64,000 nucleotides of DNA from Didymodactylos carnosus. Lineage: Eukaryota > Rotifera > Eurotatoria > Philodinida > Philodinidae. The stretch covers positions 1 through 64,000 of the forward strand of contig CAJNOQ010000146.1 in the NCBI GenBank assembly GCA_905250885.1, given 5' to 3'. Positions 19,949-34,600 of this stretch are shown piece after piece; within the stretch, counting starts at the first letter, position 1, and each line of letters opens with the position of its first letter. The translations under genes were made by a program, and so were the position numbers. Below the pieces are notes generated by a model. It saw nothing but the letters and a program-made list of their open reading frames with translations. It was not told the DNA's origin and did no database searches.

Positions 19949-20265
19949 GTGACAGTGTCCGAAAAAACGATTCAAAAGCGTTTCGAAACAAAGAATGAAG
20001 CATAAATGAAGTCTTTGAAGTATTAGCCAGATATCCAATAGATCTTTTGGGTATGTTTTATGAACATACACATAGATTACATTTTCACTTTCCTTAAAAT
20101 CAAAGGAATTAGCATAAAATATTGCATCATCAAAAACCTGAAAATATTACGTCATCAAACACTTAACGTTGGAGAATATAAATAAAGGAAAAACTTTATA
20201 GTATGCGTATATAAAGTTATCCCTCAAACAATTTATAATCGTAAATATTCATCCGCGTACAAAAG

Positions 20266-21301
20266 ATGGCTGACAATAAAGTAAATCGAAAAAGTGTTTT
20301 TGTTATTAACAGGAGTAACCTTTTACATTTGTTGTTATTCTCTACTATTATCTCGTTTAGATTGACAATCAAACAACCATTACTGAAGAAGATACGCTGC
20401 TATTTCCAAGAACCAAGAAAAACATAGAAGACGTGGAAACGAAAATGGTGAGAACGAGACGGTATGTTAAAATTTTTATCAAAATCAATTGTAATTATTT
20501 GAACCTTTCTTCCTTTTTTCTTCTATAGACAGGTGGAGTTGATAACGCAACAACAATCGTGATAGATATTGATTCTTCTGAAGATTTTGCTTAGGTTGAG
20601 GTAGAATGTTTATACCATTCACTTTTTCCAAACTAGTTAGGAAATTTTCTTTTTAGTTATTAACACGACTGTATAATATAATAAAAGAGAAAAATCCTAA
20701 TGATACAAAAAGAGAACCGTTTACAATGAGACCACCACAAATAGCGCGTGTTGGAACAAAACGAACATCATTTTCTAATTTTGGTGATACGTGTAAAATG
20801 TAAGTCAAATAATTGAACTTTACGAAAAGAAATTAGCAAAACAACGTGTACATTTTAGTTTGAGACGAGGAGAAAAACATTTACAACCGTATTTATTAAC
20901 TGAATTTAGAACCAGATCAGTATTAAAATATTCTAAGAACTTTCTAATATGATGAATAATCTTGTATTCGTTTAGCGGTTTTATTGATTCTAATCATGCT
21001 CTTATAATCAGAGGTCGTTTTCAACCAACTCAATTTGAGCGTGTATTACGCTCATATATTAGTAAATGTTGATTACATGTGACATCACATCGTATTATAC
21101 TATGTTATGTGTTTTTTCTTCGTAGGAGAATATGTGATTTGCAAAACGTGTGGATCATATGAAACACTCTTGCAGAAAGAAGAACGTTTACCTTTGTTAC
21201 TGTGTACAAAGTGTTGTTCAAGATATTTTGTCTCTGTAATTAAAACAGGTTTTCAAGCACAAATTGGAAGACGCGCGGCTACTCGTGTACAAACAACTTA
21301 A
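20266..21301 (+). pseudogene. eIF2-beta (translation initiation factor 2 subunit 2) copy, intron-bearing pseudogene
   Basis: Functional eIF2-beta is the subunit of the eIF2 GTPase complex that binds eIF5 and eIF2B. Exons by homology: 20266-20280, 20361-20447, 20529-20600, 20657-20799, 20859-20915, 20976 to about 21068, and 21126-21301. Recognisable parts are the LLTRLYNIIKEKNPND helix, PPQIARVGTKRTSFSNF core, IIRGRFQPTQFERVLRSYI, and a zinc-binding C-terminus CKTC...CTKC followed by SVIKTGFQAQIGRRA. The copy looks dead. Codon TAG (20592-20594) stands where the family has Tyr. The expected donor after 20915 reads AT instead of GT, and the next junction gives TGA. The short N-terminus lacks the Lys blocks. 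Retained introns mean a gene duplicate, not a processed copy. Confidence 0.8.
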
Positions 21302-21892
21302 AAGAACAAACAAAATCCATAGCAATGTGTTTTTTTAATTTTTTTTCTACTTTTTGCTTTCTGCGAAATCATGTATCATATTTAAACTTGTAGATAAGAT
21401 AGTAAATATTAAATTAACTCTGACTCATTATTCATAACATTGTGCATAAACTTAACAAACCTTGATTAAATCATACACATTGACAGACATCTCTGGTAAA
21501 GTAGATTTTAAATCAGACTATGTTCAACAAGGATGTTAGAAACAGATAGTAAACAGACCACAAAAAAAACAATAATTGAAGATGACTGCAATCATCAACT
21601 ACTGCAAGACATTGACATAGAGTGAAAACTTCAAAAACATTCAGGCAAATATGTTGAGAGAGTAACATCGAGTGAAAGTGTATATAAAACACAAGAAAGT
21701 CAAAATATGAGTTCTAGATTAGTTTCAAAAGACCAAGTCTCTAGTGAATGTACTTACGATACGGAAAAGTTAAGGATGGTCTTAAATGATAGAAGAACGA
21801 ACGAACTACTATCTGACATAAGCGAAAATTTTTTGGAATTGTACCTCGGATGGAAATACAAAAAACAAATCCAAAACAATGATTTTCACACT
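21302..21892. other. No gene seen
   Basis: A/T-rich DNA after the eIF2-beta copy. The 74-codon frame at 21707-21931 has no recognisable domain and runs into an inverted-repeat end. Confidence 0.4.
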
Positions 21893-22670
21893 AAATGTCC
21901 CGCGAAATTTCCAGTTTTGTTTTACCTGTAGTTCTGTCAAACCTAATCGTTTCAAACGAAATATTGGCCCTTTTCTCCACTCGGTACATACTATCTGTCG
22001 TAAAAAAATCAGCTTATGAAGACACATATTTTGGGAAAAAATTGCAGAGTACAGTAAAAATATCCCGCGAGGTTTTTATTTTATTTTTTCGACAATAAAA
22101 TCACATGTACTATGCATCTATCGCTTCTCCGTCTTCTACCGATGAAAAACTTAGTGTTTAAAGCCTGAAATCTTTCTGTCAAGTCAACAACTTCTCGTTT
22201 ATTTCAAAAAAGAAAGAATGCAGAAATAATGCTTAATGCACTCTCAATGAATCTTCTTTCTTCTTCTTCCGATAATTTGCTTTGTGTTGCGCGTAATTTG
22301 TTTGGATTCTTTATCAAAGCATTTCGACTTCAAATGTTTCAGTTGTATTTTTCGATGACATTTTTTATCATATCGCCCGGGTTTCTCCTTATAACGAGAT
22401 CCCATTCTTAATCTAGAACTTCGAAACAAGAAATCGAGCTTGCTTCAGTATAAAGGAAACGGTCTCGACCTTTTAGAGTTTACAAAACTTGAAGATTTCG
22501 GAAAAAAAACGCGAGTCCAGACCTTGTTCTAATTTTGAACTCGATCTATAAAAGTTTATCTCTAAGACGCCACGACAGCGTCTCCGACGAAGAACCGATA
22601 GATACATAGTAGATGTGGTTTTATTATCGATCTGACTTGGATATTCTACGAAAAATCTCGCGGGACATTT
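21893..22670. mobile_element. Possible inverted-repeat element, AAATGTCCCGCGA ends
   Basis: AAATGTCCCGCGAAATTT at the left and, in reverse complement, AAATGTCCCGCGAGATTT at the right mark a 778-bp unit, with a third internal variant TATCCCGCGAGGTTTT near 22060. No transposase is seen and no target duplication was found. The ends resemble the TGTCCCG start of the element at 5040-5259. Confidence 0.45.
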
Positions 22671-24094
22671 GTTGCTTTAAAATCTTCCAGGGTATTTTGA
22701 CAGTATAAAATGTAGTGATGACTCTCTTCTATTTATCCCAAGTCGAACATCCTCGAAGAAGTCTCATAGGACTCACAGTTAAAACTCTCCCAGAAGTCTC
22801 GTTACGGGAATCTCTAAGAAGTTTTTAGAAGACTTCGTAGGAACGTTATGTGCATGTGATAGAAAAGTCGAGTGTGCGAATCTCACATACAACATATTTT
22901 TTTGATTCTTATTATGTACCATTAGTGGCAAGCCATCATCATAGTAATCTTTGTTAAAAGATAAGTACTTGTGCCACGTGTAGATTTGTCTAAAGTTTCA
23001 AAAGTGTTCGGTTTTGAAAATTTATTGAAAATGAGTAGACCAGACCGCTCATGAAATATACATCGGAGCTTGAAAAACTAAGAATGCATTTCTGGTGCAT
23101 TTATTACCTGAATAAGAGATGAACATTTGATTCAATTACAAGAATAATTTGAACGCTATGGCCATCATATAGTGAGTCTCATATACTGAAAAACTCTTTT
23201 AAAGATCATTTTCTCACTGTGAATTAATTGCAGCTAGAATAAACAAGATCTCTTTGTTTTGCATCTAGATTTTCATATTATTTATCTTTTTATTCTACGG
23301 ACATAGTGTTGTGGTAAGTAGTGTCATTTCATCATCTTGAAATACGCAAAAAAACAAAACAAAAAATAAATGAAAAAACTAAACGAAACTATGTGTATGT
23401 GTGTCTGCCTGTTCGAGAACAAGAGAATAAAAACGAATCAAACAAACGTAGACGTGCAATACAAATAGTAAAGTATCTTGGTTTTTTAGAAAAGAAAAAA
23501 AACAAAAAAACATACAGAAAAAGAGCATTAGCCAGTAAGAAGTACATGTATAGCGTATATGCATATAGAAAGGGAAGTCAAAAGAAAAACAAACACACAA
23601 GATTTAGTATAAAAAAAACAAAAACAAGAATAAGCTTTCAGCTCAAGTAGAGAAAAATTACACGAAAAAGGGATCATCAATTCATCACAATAGGAATGCA
23701 ATTAGCGATAGAGACACTGGATAAAGAGTTTCTAAAAATACAAAAAAAGTTCATTAGCACAAAAAAAATACATGATGCTTTGCACAAAAAAACACACATG
23801 AGCAACAAATGATGGTGTTTGTTTATACAGCGAGAAAATGAGAGAGAAAGTGTACGCGGAAGAGATAAAAAGCAAAATATCTTTTTTATCGCTATATTTC
23901 CGTGTGTGACTACCATATAGTTGAAATACAAATGCATTTGGACTATAAGCGTTACACCCGAATAATTTTAGCAGGAAATTTTCACCACTCAAAAATCACC
24001 AGCTAAACTTTCACTCGTAGAAAAAATAGTTCGGATGAGGAAATTAGTGTACATTATTCAGTATTGTCTGATTGTAAATATGTCAATGATCTCA
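22671..24094. other. 3' flank of the ZFHX gene, no separate gene seen
   Basis: This A/T-rich stretch lies beyond the ZFHX stop codon and probably contains its 3' UTR. A minus-strand AATAAA candidate is near 23288-23293. The Lys-rich plus-strand frame at 23321-23650 is an A-tract product with no domain. Confidence 0.45.
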
Positions 24095-25613
24095 TTAAGG
24101 TGTTGGCGTAACTGCCATCGGTTGTTGTTGTTGCTGATGATTTTGGGTAGCTGATTTTTTCACTTGGTTAAATTTTTTCTGTTGATGTTTATTCGAATCA
24201 TTCTCTGAATAAGTTGACGATGTCGACGATGTGCGACGTTTATTATTATTGTTGTGTGAATTTTGCATATTCTTAAGGTGAGTATCCTCTTTTGTATGTT
24301 GTTGAAATTCGATAACGGTCGAGTATGACGAATTACAAACTGTACAACGATAGAGTAACTGTTCAATTTTTAGAATATACCGAGACATTTTTTGTGTATC
24401 TTGTTTTGTTTGTAACGTAAGGGGTAATTGAGTAGGCGCCAGTTGAAAACATAATAGTGTGTGACAACGACATGGTTCATATAAAGGCCCTAAAGTAAAC
24501 AGATAAAACACATTCAACTTTTGGTCAGTTTCGTTTGAACGATTGGTGGTTGATTAACCGCAGCTTTGTCTCTCAAGTTCAAAATGAATAAACGAAAATA
24601 CACGAAAAAGAAAATCCACTTTATGAATTTAGTTACAATTACACTTTGATTGATAGCAAACCTAATTGCAACAGTTGGATGCTTTCTTACATACTAAGTA
24701 TTCAAACAAGCAAATAGATTCACGATACTTACATACAAAATTACAATGTTTGCAAGCAAATCCAACATCAATAGTTTCATGGTCAATTGTTTTGAAGCCA
24801 AGTTTTATCAAATCATTCCTTGTTTTCCCATCTTGTGTGTATTGCGAAGTGGACCGATTCTCTTTTATTGCGTGCATAATACTTTGAATGGCATCCGGTG
24901 GTAACTGCAACATAAATATGTGTGTACCATGAATTGTTGGATCGACTAATGAAAAGTTATAAGGATCAAGACCTACAACAACATATTAAATATGTAAAAC
25001 AAACTTAGTGGTATCGTTACTTTTTAAACATACTCATTGGCATTAGATGTGGCATCATTAAATTGAAATAGGATAATACTGATGGATCTGGAGTTCCCAT
25101 TAGACCTGCCGCCGCTGCAGCCATCAACTGTTGTTGTTGCTGATCCATGACTGCTGGTACTGTTTGTTGTTCTGGCTGCTTTGCAGTATCTATTTTTGTT
25201 GAAGACTTAGTACTGTTCGATGTTGATTTTTTCTTTTCTTTTGACTTTATATCTGATATTAAAGAACGAGAATGACCACTATTACGATGATCATCATGGT
25301 GATTAGTATCCGATGCAGAATTATTATTCTCTAAATTTAATACCGATGACGAACGAGATTTATTTGATGATAAACCGTTTGATAACAATGATGTGGGATT
25401 AGGAGTTGAATCATCGGGAGGCGATTCGGAATGATGATTATTATTGTTATTGGTCGTGGATGACGTCGAAGATGATGATGATGACATTGAAAATGAAAGT
25501 AACTGTTGTGATGACTGATGGGAGTGAGATGTAGAACTAGAACTAGAGTTTTGAGCTTGTTTACATAGTAATGACCGAACAGTTTCAATATGCATGGATG
25601 TAAACAAGTGATC
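24095..25613 (-). CDS. ZFHX exons 21-23: C-terminal region with terminal fingers
   Basis: Exon 21 (25613-25034) completes a finger ([12 protein letters not shown]), then is Ser/Asn-rich with LMPHLMPMS at its end. I use the GTATGT donor after 25034 because only it keeps exon 22 open. Exon 22 (24972 to 24691, or to 24733 with a GTAAGT donor) has GLDPYNF-like sequence and [12 protein letters not shown], matching the FICRKC region of relatives. Exon 23 (24489-24095) has GPLYEP and the last finger [20 protein letters not shown] with KEDTH, then a Gln-rich tail and TAA. Confidence 0.8.
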
Positions 25614-28600
25614 CTAAACCCAACAACAAGAATAAATAACATGTTTGAAGGTTATACAAGTTGATAAACTTACTCTTTGTCCATGAGCTACTGTATATTT
25701 CGTTGAACATAGATGACATTCATCTTGCGATCGTTCATACGTCAAATCAAGATCTGTTTTAAAAAAATTGGGATTTTTCTTTTCTTTTGCTCTTGCATTT
25801 TGAAACCATACTTGCACAACGCGTTTTTGTAAATTAATTTGACGACCCAATAATTCGCATTCGGGCCTAAACAATGTATAATAAAGAATTCGAGTTAAAC
25901 AATTAAAAATTATCATATTGATTTTTTTAGTGTTATAGATTATTGCTTACTAAAATTTCTAAGACGAGTTGTTAAGTAATACTTACATTGTTGGTGTTCT
26001 ATATTCCAGAAAAATGGCTTTCATTAATTTAATTTGCAATGGTGTCATCTGCGTTCGAAATCGTCGTTGACCATTTGAATCTTTATTTGATCCGTTTCCA
26101 TTATGAGTTGAATCGGTTGGTGAATGTAGACCACCATTATTATTATGAGGTGATAGTAAAAGATTTGATTGTGAAGATGATTGTCTTTGCATCCATGATT
26201 GATAATTCGAACTGGATAATGTTTTATTATTATTTAATAATGATTGTGTAGGATGACTAGTATTTAATTGAAATTGATTTGAACCAAATTCTGTATCTGT
26301 ATCATAATCACTATGAATGCCACATTCATTATCAGAATAGTCTAAAGAATTATTTGTCAAATCATCATTAGCAGCATGATTAACATTATTCGTATATGAA
26401 GATCTTAAAGAGAAAAAAAAACAGTTGTCAAATTTCCGAAACAAAAACAAGAAAATTTGAACACCACTAATAAAAGACTTCTCAATACATACATATTTAG
26501 ATCATTTCGATGTTGCTGTTGTTTATCGTTCATGCGCGGTTTTGGTACAGTTTTTGGGTGTTTAACTAAATCTAGCGGTTTGGTCAAATCTAGTGGCACA
26601 TCTTCAACATTATTGTCATCTCTCAATATTGTATCATTCTCTTCTAGATCTTCATCAAACTCTTGATCCTCAAGTTCTTCTTGTTCATTCATTGGTGGTG
26701 GTACAAATGTACCACCTGTAACTACTGTTGCCACTGTGGGATTAGGTGTAGTTGGTGTTGGAGTCGACGTTGATGTTGCATCGGGAAATGTATCGATATC
26801 AATAAATTTTATTTGATCACGATGTTGTTGCTCAATACCTAAATAAAAAACATGAAATTAATATTGAAAAAATACATGTAAAATACGCATATATTTTTTC
26901 TACCTCGTTTTTCTGTAAATATTATACTACTAATTATAATGTTTAGTTGAACAATATTTAAGCTCTAGTCGTTTTCTGTTAATAAAAACGATTAATGATT
27001 TTCTCTTAACCGTCGTCAAATGATGATACATTTTGGTTTCTCATCTATGCTAAACATCTCTCTTTTCTTACCTAGCTGATCTTGATGTTTCAATATTAAA
27101 TGATTTTCTAACGTAGAACGTAATTTAAATACACATGAACAATAGAGACATCTTTTATTAATTATCTGTGATTGTTGCGAGTTAGAAGTCGATGATATAG
27201 ATGTCTTGATAGTTCCTTTTCGCTCTCTTGCTCTTGTATTTTGAAACCAGACTTGAACAACTCTCTTTTTCAAACCAACACCGGACGATATTTCTTCTAA
27301 CATTTTTCGACTTGGATTTGATTCTAACTGATATTTTTGCATCAAATAATCTTGTTGTTCAGGTAATATAGTTGTACGATTACGTTTTGAATTACCGTTT
27401 ATAGTGGCGCTACTCAGATTTAATGATGAATCTCGAGAATCTTGACCATCATTGTCACTATCGTCATCACAACCGCTCATGGACGATCGATGACTCGTAG
27501 TAGAATTTATTATAGTGGGAAGTGAAGTCGTCGTTATGGATGGCGGTAAACGTCGTTTTAATGTAGAGGATTGTGGTGGTGATATCAATTGATCACAATC
27601 ACGCTATAAAAAATCAAGAAAGAAAGAGTGTATAGAGACAATGCGGTAAGAATATGTCTGTATCATCGGTGTAAAGTGTTTGAAAAACATACCACATTCG
27701 ATTTTGATGCTTTTTCTGTAAAGTTAAGCATTGGTGTTGTGGGTGTTGTAATAACATTGGTCGTTGGTGTACTAGATGCCGATGAGGATGTTGTCGTTGG
27801 TAAAAATAGATTTGTAGGAGGTGGTAAACCTTGAAAATTACCGCCAAAATTTCCAAATGACATTGCAGCTGCCGCCGCTGCAGCAGCAGCCGCTGGATGA
27901 TAGAGAGGAAAGAAAGCAGCTGCATTTAACATGGCCATATGAAATGCTTGATGTTCTTGAAATTCGTTTACTGACGAAAATTTTTTATCACATTGATCAC
28001 AATAGTTTTCTTTATCGGATGACGATGGTGTAGTTGACATTGATTGAGGCATAAATGGATTATAGGATGCTGTGCCTATGAGAATAGTTGACTTTGAAGA
28101 AATACTACTATTTAAGAAACAAACTAACAGCCTCCAATAAGAATGAATATATTATGATTCTGTTCGTATTAGAAAAGTTTTAATTAGACTGGAAACAGAA
28201 AAGAAAAAATATGATAAAAATCGCCAAAATTTGTCTTTTGAAACCTTCTCTAACGATATTGAATGACATACATGGGCTTTCGTGATCTCTTTTGAACGCA
28301 GTAATAGCGCTTTTTGTCGTAAAAGTATCAAAGACGATTTTAGTTCTGGAGTTGAAGAGGCGGATTTTTGTTGCGAAATAGAAAGATTCACTTTAATAAA
28401 ACAAATGAATCTTAGTTCGACAACGAAAAAACACCAACGTAGTATAATCTTTCATTAGAAAAGAAACTTTTCTGGGCAGCGCTCTGTCTCTTCCACTGTG
28501 ATACATAGATCTGTCTGTTTCGTTCATTCGTGTACTCAAAGGTTGGAAAAAATCTGCGTTGTCGTGGAGTAATATACTTCTATGCATCTCGAAAGTGATT

Positions 28601-31600
28601 GCTCATGAATGAAACATCAGTGGTTCCACTTAGAATCTATGCATCCCCTTAAGAAGGACAAGTTCTGGGAATAATATATTTATTAATCAGAATCCAAAAT
28701 CTTCCTTTGTGCTCAACTCAGAGCTAAAACTTACCGTTTTGTTGTTGAGCTTGGACAGCGGCGGCGGCTGCTGCCGCAGCCATGAACATGCTGTATGATG
28801 CAGCCATTGGATCTTGAAATTGTTGATGATCTAGGCTGGTCTTCAAAAACTGTTGCGATTGTGATGATGATTCTGATGGCTCAGATTTGATTACAGTTGA
28901 TGCACTGGTGGTTGCTGTAGAACGAGAAGAGTTTAATACTGGTTGTTTCGAACGTGAGGACGGCTTATCGGTGTCAAATAGAAATGTGGATTCACGTTTA
29001 ACATTCGAAGATGAATGACGACCGGAAGATGAATGGCTAGACATATCGAGTTGAGTTTGAACTGGTTGAGATAATAAGGAAGACATTTTTGGTGAAGTTA
29101 TGGGCGTTGAAATAGATGTGGAAGATGACGATTTTAGTTCACTAGAAAACAGACAAGAATGTGACGAATCAAAAACCAACCGAAAAAGGCACCTGTGACA
29201 TAGAGAGAACTTATAAAAAAATTTGCATTTGTATTCTCAAAACATCTTTTTTTCTTAGCTGAATTGCTGCCTCAGACGCAAAATCCGCTGAGTTCTTACC
29301 TGTTTGAATGTTTTTCTTTTGGTTTAATTGGTTTTGGAACAATTGTAGTTTGAGACATTTGTTTATTCACTTTTAGTGTGTCTTCACTGTTATTATTATG
29401 ATTATTAATTGTATCTATCATTGTCACATTCTTACTAGATAATGATGATGAATGTGTGGTATTATTACATTGTTTCATATGCTTCATTAGTTCAGCAAAA
29501 CGTTGAAATAATTTTTGACAGTATTTACATGTGTAACCTTCATCACGCTCTAATTTAACTGCTGGATTTTGCTCACTTGTTGAAATTGTACTAGAACCAG
29601 AAGAACTATTGAATTGGTTTTCATATGATTTTCGCGCTTTTTGTCTTGCATTTTGAAACCAAACAACAATAACTCTAAAACAGAAATAAAACAATAATCA
29701 GTAACTTGCATTATCGAAATTCAACGCTGATCTCTTACAGCTGTAATCTTTTCAAGAAAAAAAATGAGAGCAGTTAAAAAAAACAGAAATATTTTCTTAT
29801 TTAGATATCTAAAACTCGTCTACTCGTAACGGTAAGAGTAAAAGAGAATGAGGATCATCTAAGAAAAACTTACGTGAATAAATAACAAAGGAAACAAGAT
29901 CTGAGGCTAATTTTACCAGATTTTTCAAAACAAAGCGCCAAAAGTAAAAATATGGTGCAAAATCTCCTGGTTAAAATATGTACAGAATCGACTGACTCTC
30001 ACAAGGAGAAATTCTACATTTTTGATTGTATAGTTTCATCAATTACCTTGAATTTAAGCTCAAATTTTTGGACAATACTTCGAGATCATCATCTTTTGGA
30101 TATGGATTTTGTTCGAATGATTCTTGTAACGACTTTAACTGGGAGTCTGTAAAACGTGTACGGTTGGCCTAAATATTAACAAATTACATACATTATGTTT
30201 TTAACACCATCGATACTTAATCACTACAAAATTTGAACAAAAGAGAAGTCCATGATCGTTTTGCGTACTTTTCCTTTCTCAAATTTACAGTAAAAATATA
30301 GTAATTGTTGGCCTATTATTGACAGAACTTACGATCGTGTATTAAATGTAAAACTTACGCGTTTTTGAGCAGCTGCTGCAGCAGCAGCCGCGGCTGCAGA
30401 CAAAACAGCTTGTTGTTGATGTTGAGAGTTTTTCACTGTTGGTGATGTCAAATTGATGGATGATGACTGGACTTGTTCATCATTATCACTTTCAACTGTT
30501 GGCAAGAGAAGTGAAGTGTTATCGTATGTTAACGAGTCATCATCTTCATCGTCATTTATCGATGATAAATCATCATCACTAGCTTCTGAATGCTAAAAAT
30601 GAAAAACAAAAAATATTTGTAGAAATAAAGACGAATAGCTCGATCGAATAAAAGGAAAAAAATAATTTACTAACCGTCTGTTCGTCATGCGGTTGTGACA
30701 TCTCCTGTTCTTGTAGATCATGATCTTTCTTCACAATCGTTCCTGTTTTATGATATTCTTCTAAATCGATTTTCGTTTGCGCTGGTGGATTATTGAAATT
30801 ATATGGTGAATCTTTATTTCGTTGTCGCTCTTTGAACAGTGTGTTACGAAACCAATGTTTGATGACTTTAGCTGTTAAACCGGTTTTTGATGACATTAAC
30901 ATCACTTGTTCGTCCGATGGAGAATTATTTATGTTAAAATGTTGGCGAAGTATTTTCAGTTGATCATCGGTTATACGAGTACGAATACGTTTAGTTGTCG
31001 TACACGTTGTCGAAGACTGTTGAGTGTAAGAGGATGGAGTTAATGGAGTAGAGTTTCCGGTGGTAGCTGAGTTTGCTGATGATGGATCTCGCTTAAATTT
31101 GAAAAATAGTGTCATTTTAAAAACAGTTTGCCATAATCAAGGCTCTCGGTAAGCCTAATAAGACTTTTTTTGTTTTTTACCTGTGATGTTTGTGGTGCAA
31201 ATAAAGGTGGATAAATATTATTGATAGCTGCCTGAGCTGCCACAGCCATTTGTCTGTCAAATAGATGCTGGGGATTTTCATCTCCCATTCCTCGTAACTT
31301 CTTCCTTTCTTGCTGTTCATCACTGTTATTTTGATTATTTGTGGTTGCTGAACTAAGAATGGCTGTCTGAGATAATTCTCGTTTTAAAGTTGATTTTGAT
31401 GTTTGTTCAATAATATTGATTGGTGTCGGCGATGTAGGAGTGAGAGTATACGATTCACTACTTGCTTCCATTGGCGTAATAGGTGATGTTGACTGAGTTG
31501 TATTAGTTGTCTGTTGACCTGTTGTATCATGTAATTTTTGTAATAAAAATAACCAATGTTCAATAGCTTTGGAACTTAGTTGAATGTGATGACATTGTTC

Positions 31601-34600
31601 GTAGTGTACTTTCAATATAGTTAATGTGGAGAAGGTTTTTGAACACAAATCACATGTTGACAGTTGATGATGAGCTGAAATAGAGAAAAAGTAAGGATAT
31701 AAAATCAACTCAATCTCATTGTACGAGTATTCTTCCATGGAAAAAACTTAGTTAGAGTAATTTTCATTGCTCATAGCAGCCAATACTGCATGAAAAAACA
31801 AAAAAAATGAAACTTTTTACATACGCGAATAGTTGTCTGTATTATCAATAATATTTTGGATATCTGCCGTTGTTGGAACGCTATTTATTGTATTTGTTGT
31901 TTCAAGAATATTTTTAATTGGCTGTTGTTCATCGACAACTGGTTGAGGCTTCAAAAATGAAGCTAGCCCTTCAAATGATTGTGATTTTGTTACAGCGGGC
32001 ATTTGTGATTGTGATTGCGATTGTTTTTCTTTCAGTTGTTCACGTTTTAGCCTTTTTTCAGCTAAATTATTTTCAATATAATGTTGAACAATATCTGTAC
32101 CAATCGAAATAGCGGCTTGTTTTGATTTTATGTTGCTGGTAGTTGAAAGTGATTTTGTCAAAGATGAAGTGGAAGCAGATAAAGATGGAATTGGCGATGA
32201 TGGAGTTGAAGGAGTAAGTGGTAAATTATCACGATTGTTGTAATTGTCTAAAATAATAAAATAACAAAATGTATTGTTAGTATGTTATGTGAGACAAATT
32301 TATAGAAAATCAACATCAAATAATCATTCTTAACGTGAACTATATAGCAATCATACTTGTACAATACTATAAGGCGACCAAAAAATATACATTCGGCTAT
32401 TTTCTCATAGTCATTAACTGTTTTCCGCAAGTCCGTTTACATACACACTTCACTGCTCTCACAGGAGAAATAATAACTATATTCAATGCAACATCTGATT
32501 GTAGATTTGTATACCTTGAAAAACAGCTCGACTAGAATATTGCAAAGAAACTTGTATTAGAAACGGCTACAATAGTAACCAACGACAGATCTCGAGATCA
32601 AAATAGCTAAAATTTAGTAAAAAAAGTATAAAAAACGGTAGGAGAAAAAGACAATGAAGTTTCCATTTTACACATTTATTTTTCTTTACACAACAATATT
32701 CGTTCGGAAAAAATCTTTCAAAACAACACAGGGCATTCCTGTTTTGTCTAATGAGAAGTATCTCTAACATAAATCAGTTATTTGTTCAAGTTTTCGAGAT
32801 AAGTAAAGATGATCAATGTCCGAGATTAACTACTTACTAGTCAATGCTAATGATGTTGTTGATGTCGTTGTGGTTGGATGCGCTGTCAAAATACTGAATG
32901 TAGAACCAATAGATGGCGTCGATTGTGGAGTTAAAATAGTTGTTTTATTCTGTTGAACTTGTTTTTTGGTTGATAAATCTAATAATGGAATTGATGTTGT
33001 GTTTGTATCTGAATGTGTATCAAATGAAATTAAATTAGAAGATGGCCATAATTTTAATGGATCATATGCTGAATCATTTGTACTAGAACTTCCACCATTT
33101 GTATCTGTAAAATATTTCAACCATTGTTGAGCAAATTCAGGTAAACAGTATGCGTTTGTTTGAGCTGTTATCGATGATAGAAGAGTCGATGTAAAATAAT
33201 CACGTAATTTTGCTTGATGTAATGATGATTGTGTATGTGTTATTAAATCTGTAGACGACGATAGTTCGATATCACATAAATCACATTTATTAGTACTTCG
33301 AGAAATAAAACTATCTCCAGTTGCTAAGAGTGTATTTTGTTGTTCAGATTGATGTGATTTTGGATGTTTTGATGATGTTTTTAATTTACGAGATTTTACA
33401 ACGGATGATTGTTCATCACATAATTTAATATGCATATCAAAATCAGATTTACAAGAAAAACGTTTTGAACATTTTATGCACGTCGATGAATATTTATTTT
33501 CATCAAGAATAGATGTTGATGGTGTTAATGTGGTATCAGATGTGTGCTGCTGCTGCTGCTGCTGTTTTGATTGAATTGACTAAAAATAGATGAAAAAACA
33601 AAATAAAATAAAAAAACAGTCATTTAATCATAACGACTTTTATTTTTACTTGATTTTCTTGTATCTGTTTTGTATCATTTGGCAAATTAGATGTTGTTGA
33701 TATATAATATGGTAGAATTTGTGGTGAATTTTCTTTTAATTTTAAAATTTCGTTTTCAAGTGGTGGTTGTTGTTGATGTTCAAGTAGAGGAATAATCGCT
33801 TGTGTTAAAGGTGGACTTGTTAGAGATGATGATGAAATGGAAGATAATGGTGATACACGTGTTGTAGAAAATAAATCATCTAATAATGATTTATTTTTAA
33901 GTGATGTTGAATGAATTTCACGAAAATGAATATTTAATACGGGTAACGATGAAAAATATTGATTACAACCTTTTTTCCAACATAACATAGAACTTGAATC
34001 AACAAAATCTAAGTGATCTAAACATAGTAAAAAAGATTTATTTTAAAGAAAAATATTTAAACTATAGTTTCAAGAATTATTTCAAATTGAATTAGGAGTA
34101 TTTTATTTATTCACATTTTCAGATATTCTAGTTGTATCTTCGTCTTATCAAAGAATAACTACAAAGAATTTTTTATCACATTTTTTTGTATAAAAAGAAA
34201 CATGATGATACTTAGAACATAAAACATCTTCTCCATTTTGGCTGACAAAATGAGAAATAGTTGAAGAAATTTTATAAAATCTTTAAACAAATTTAAATGA
34301 CATACTTGACTCTTTAAAATGTTCACACAACTGTTCAATATCTTTGAAATTTTTACCACAATAATGGCAACGATAATCTAAACTATTGATATTTGAATTA
34401 ATAGTAAAATCACTGTTGACGAAATCATCGGGTAAACATTTTAGCTGACATGAATCCGACACTAAAATGAAAAGAGAAAAAAAAAACAAAATTAAATTAA
34501 AATATTAAGACTGTCTCCTTCATTTTTTAGAAAAATCTAATTTTTCAATGATATTTTTACAAGTCTTATATGAGTCGGTTGTGTTTTTTATACTAATTCG

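Noticed and set aside
23321-23650. A Lys-rich 109-codon frame
   Set aside because: It is translation of A-rich DNA in the 3' flank of ZFHX, with no domain.
25021-25034. Alternative reading in which ZFHX ends at the TAA after MPMSMFKK
   Set aside because: A GTATGT donor just upstream joins in phase to exon 22, and exons 22-23 encode the C-terminal fingers expected for the family.
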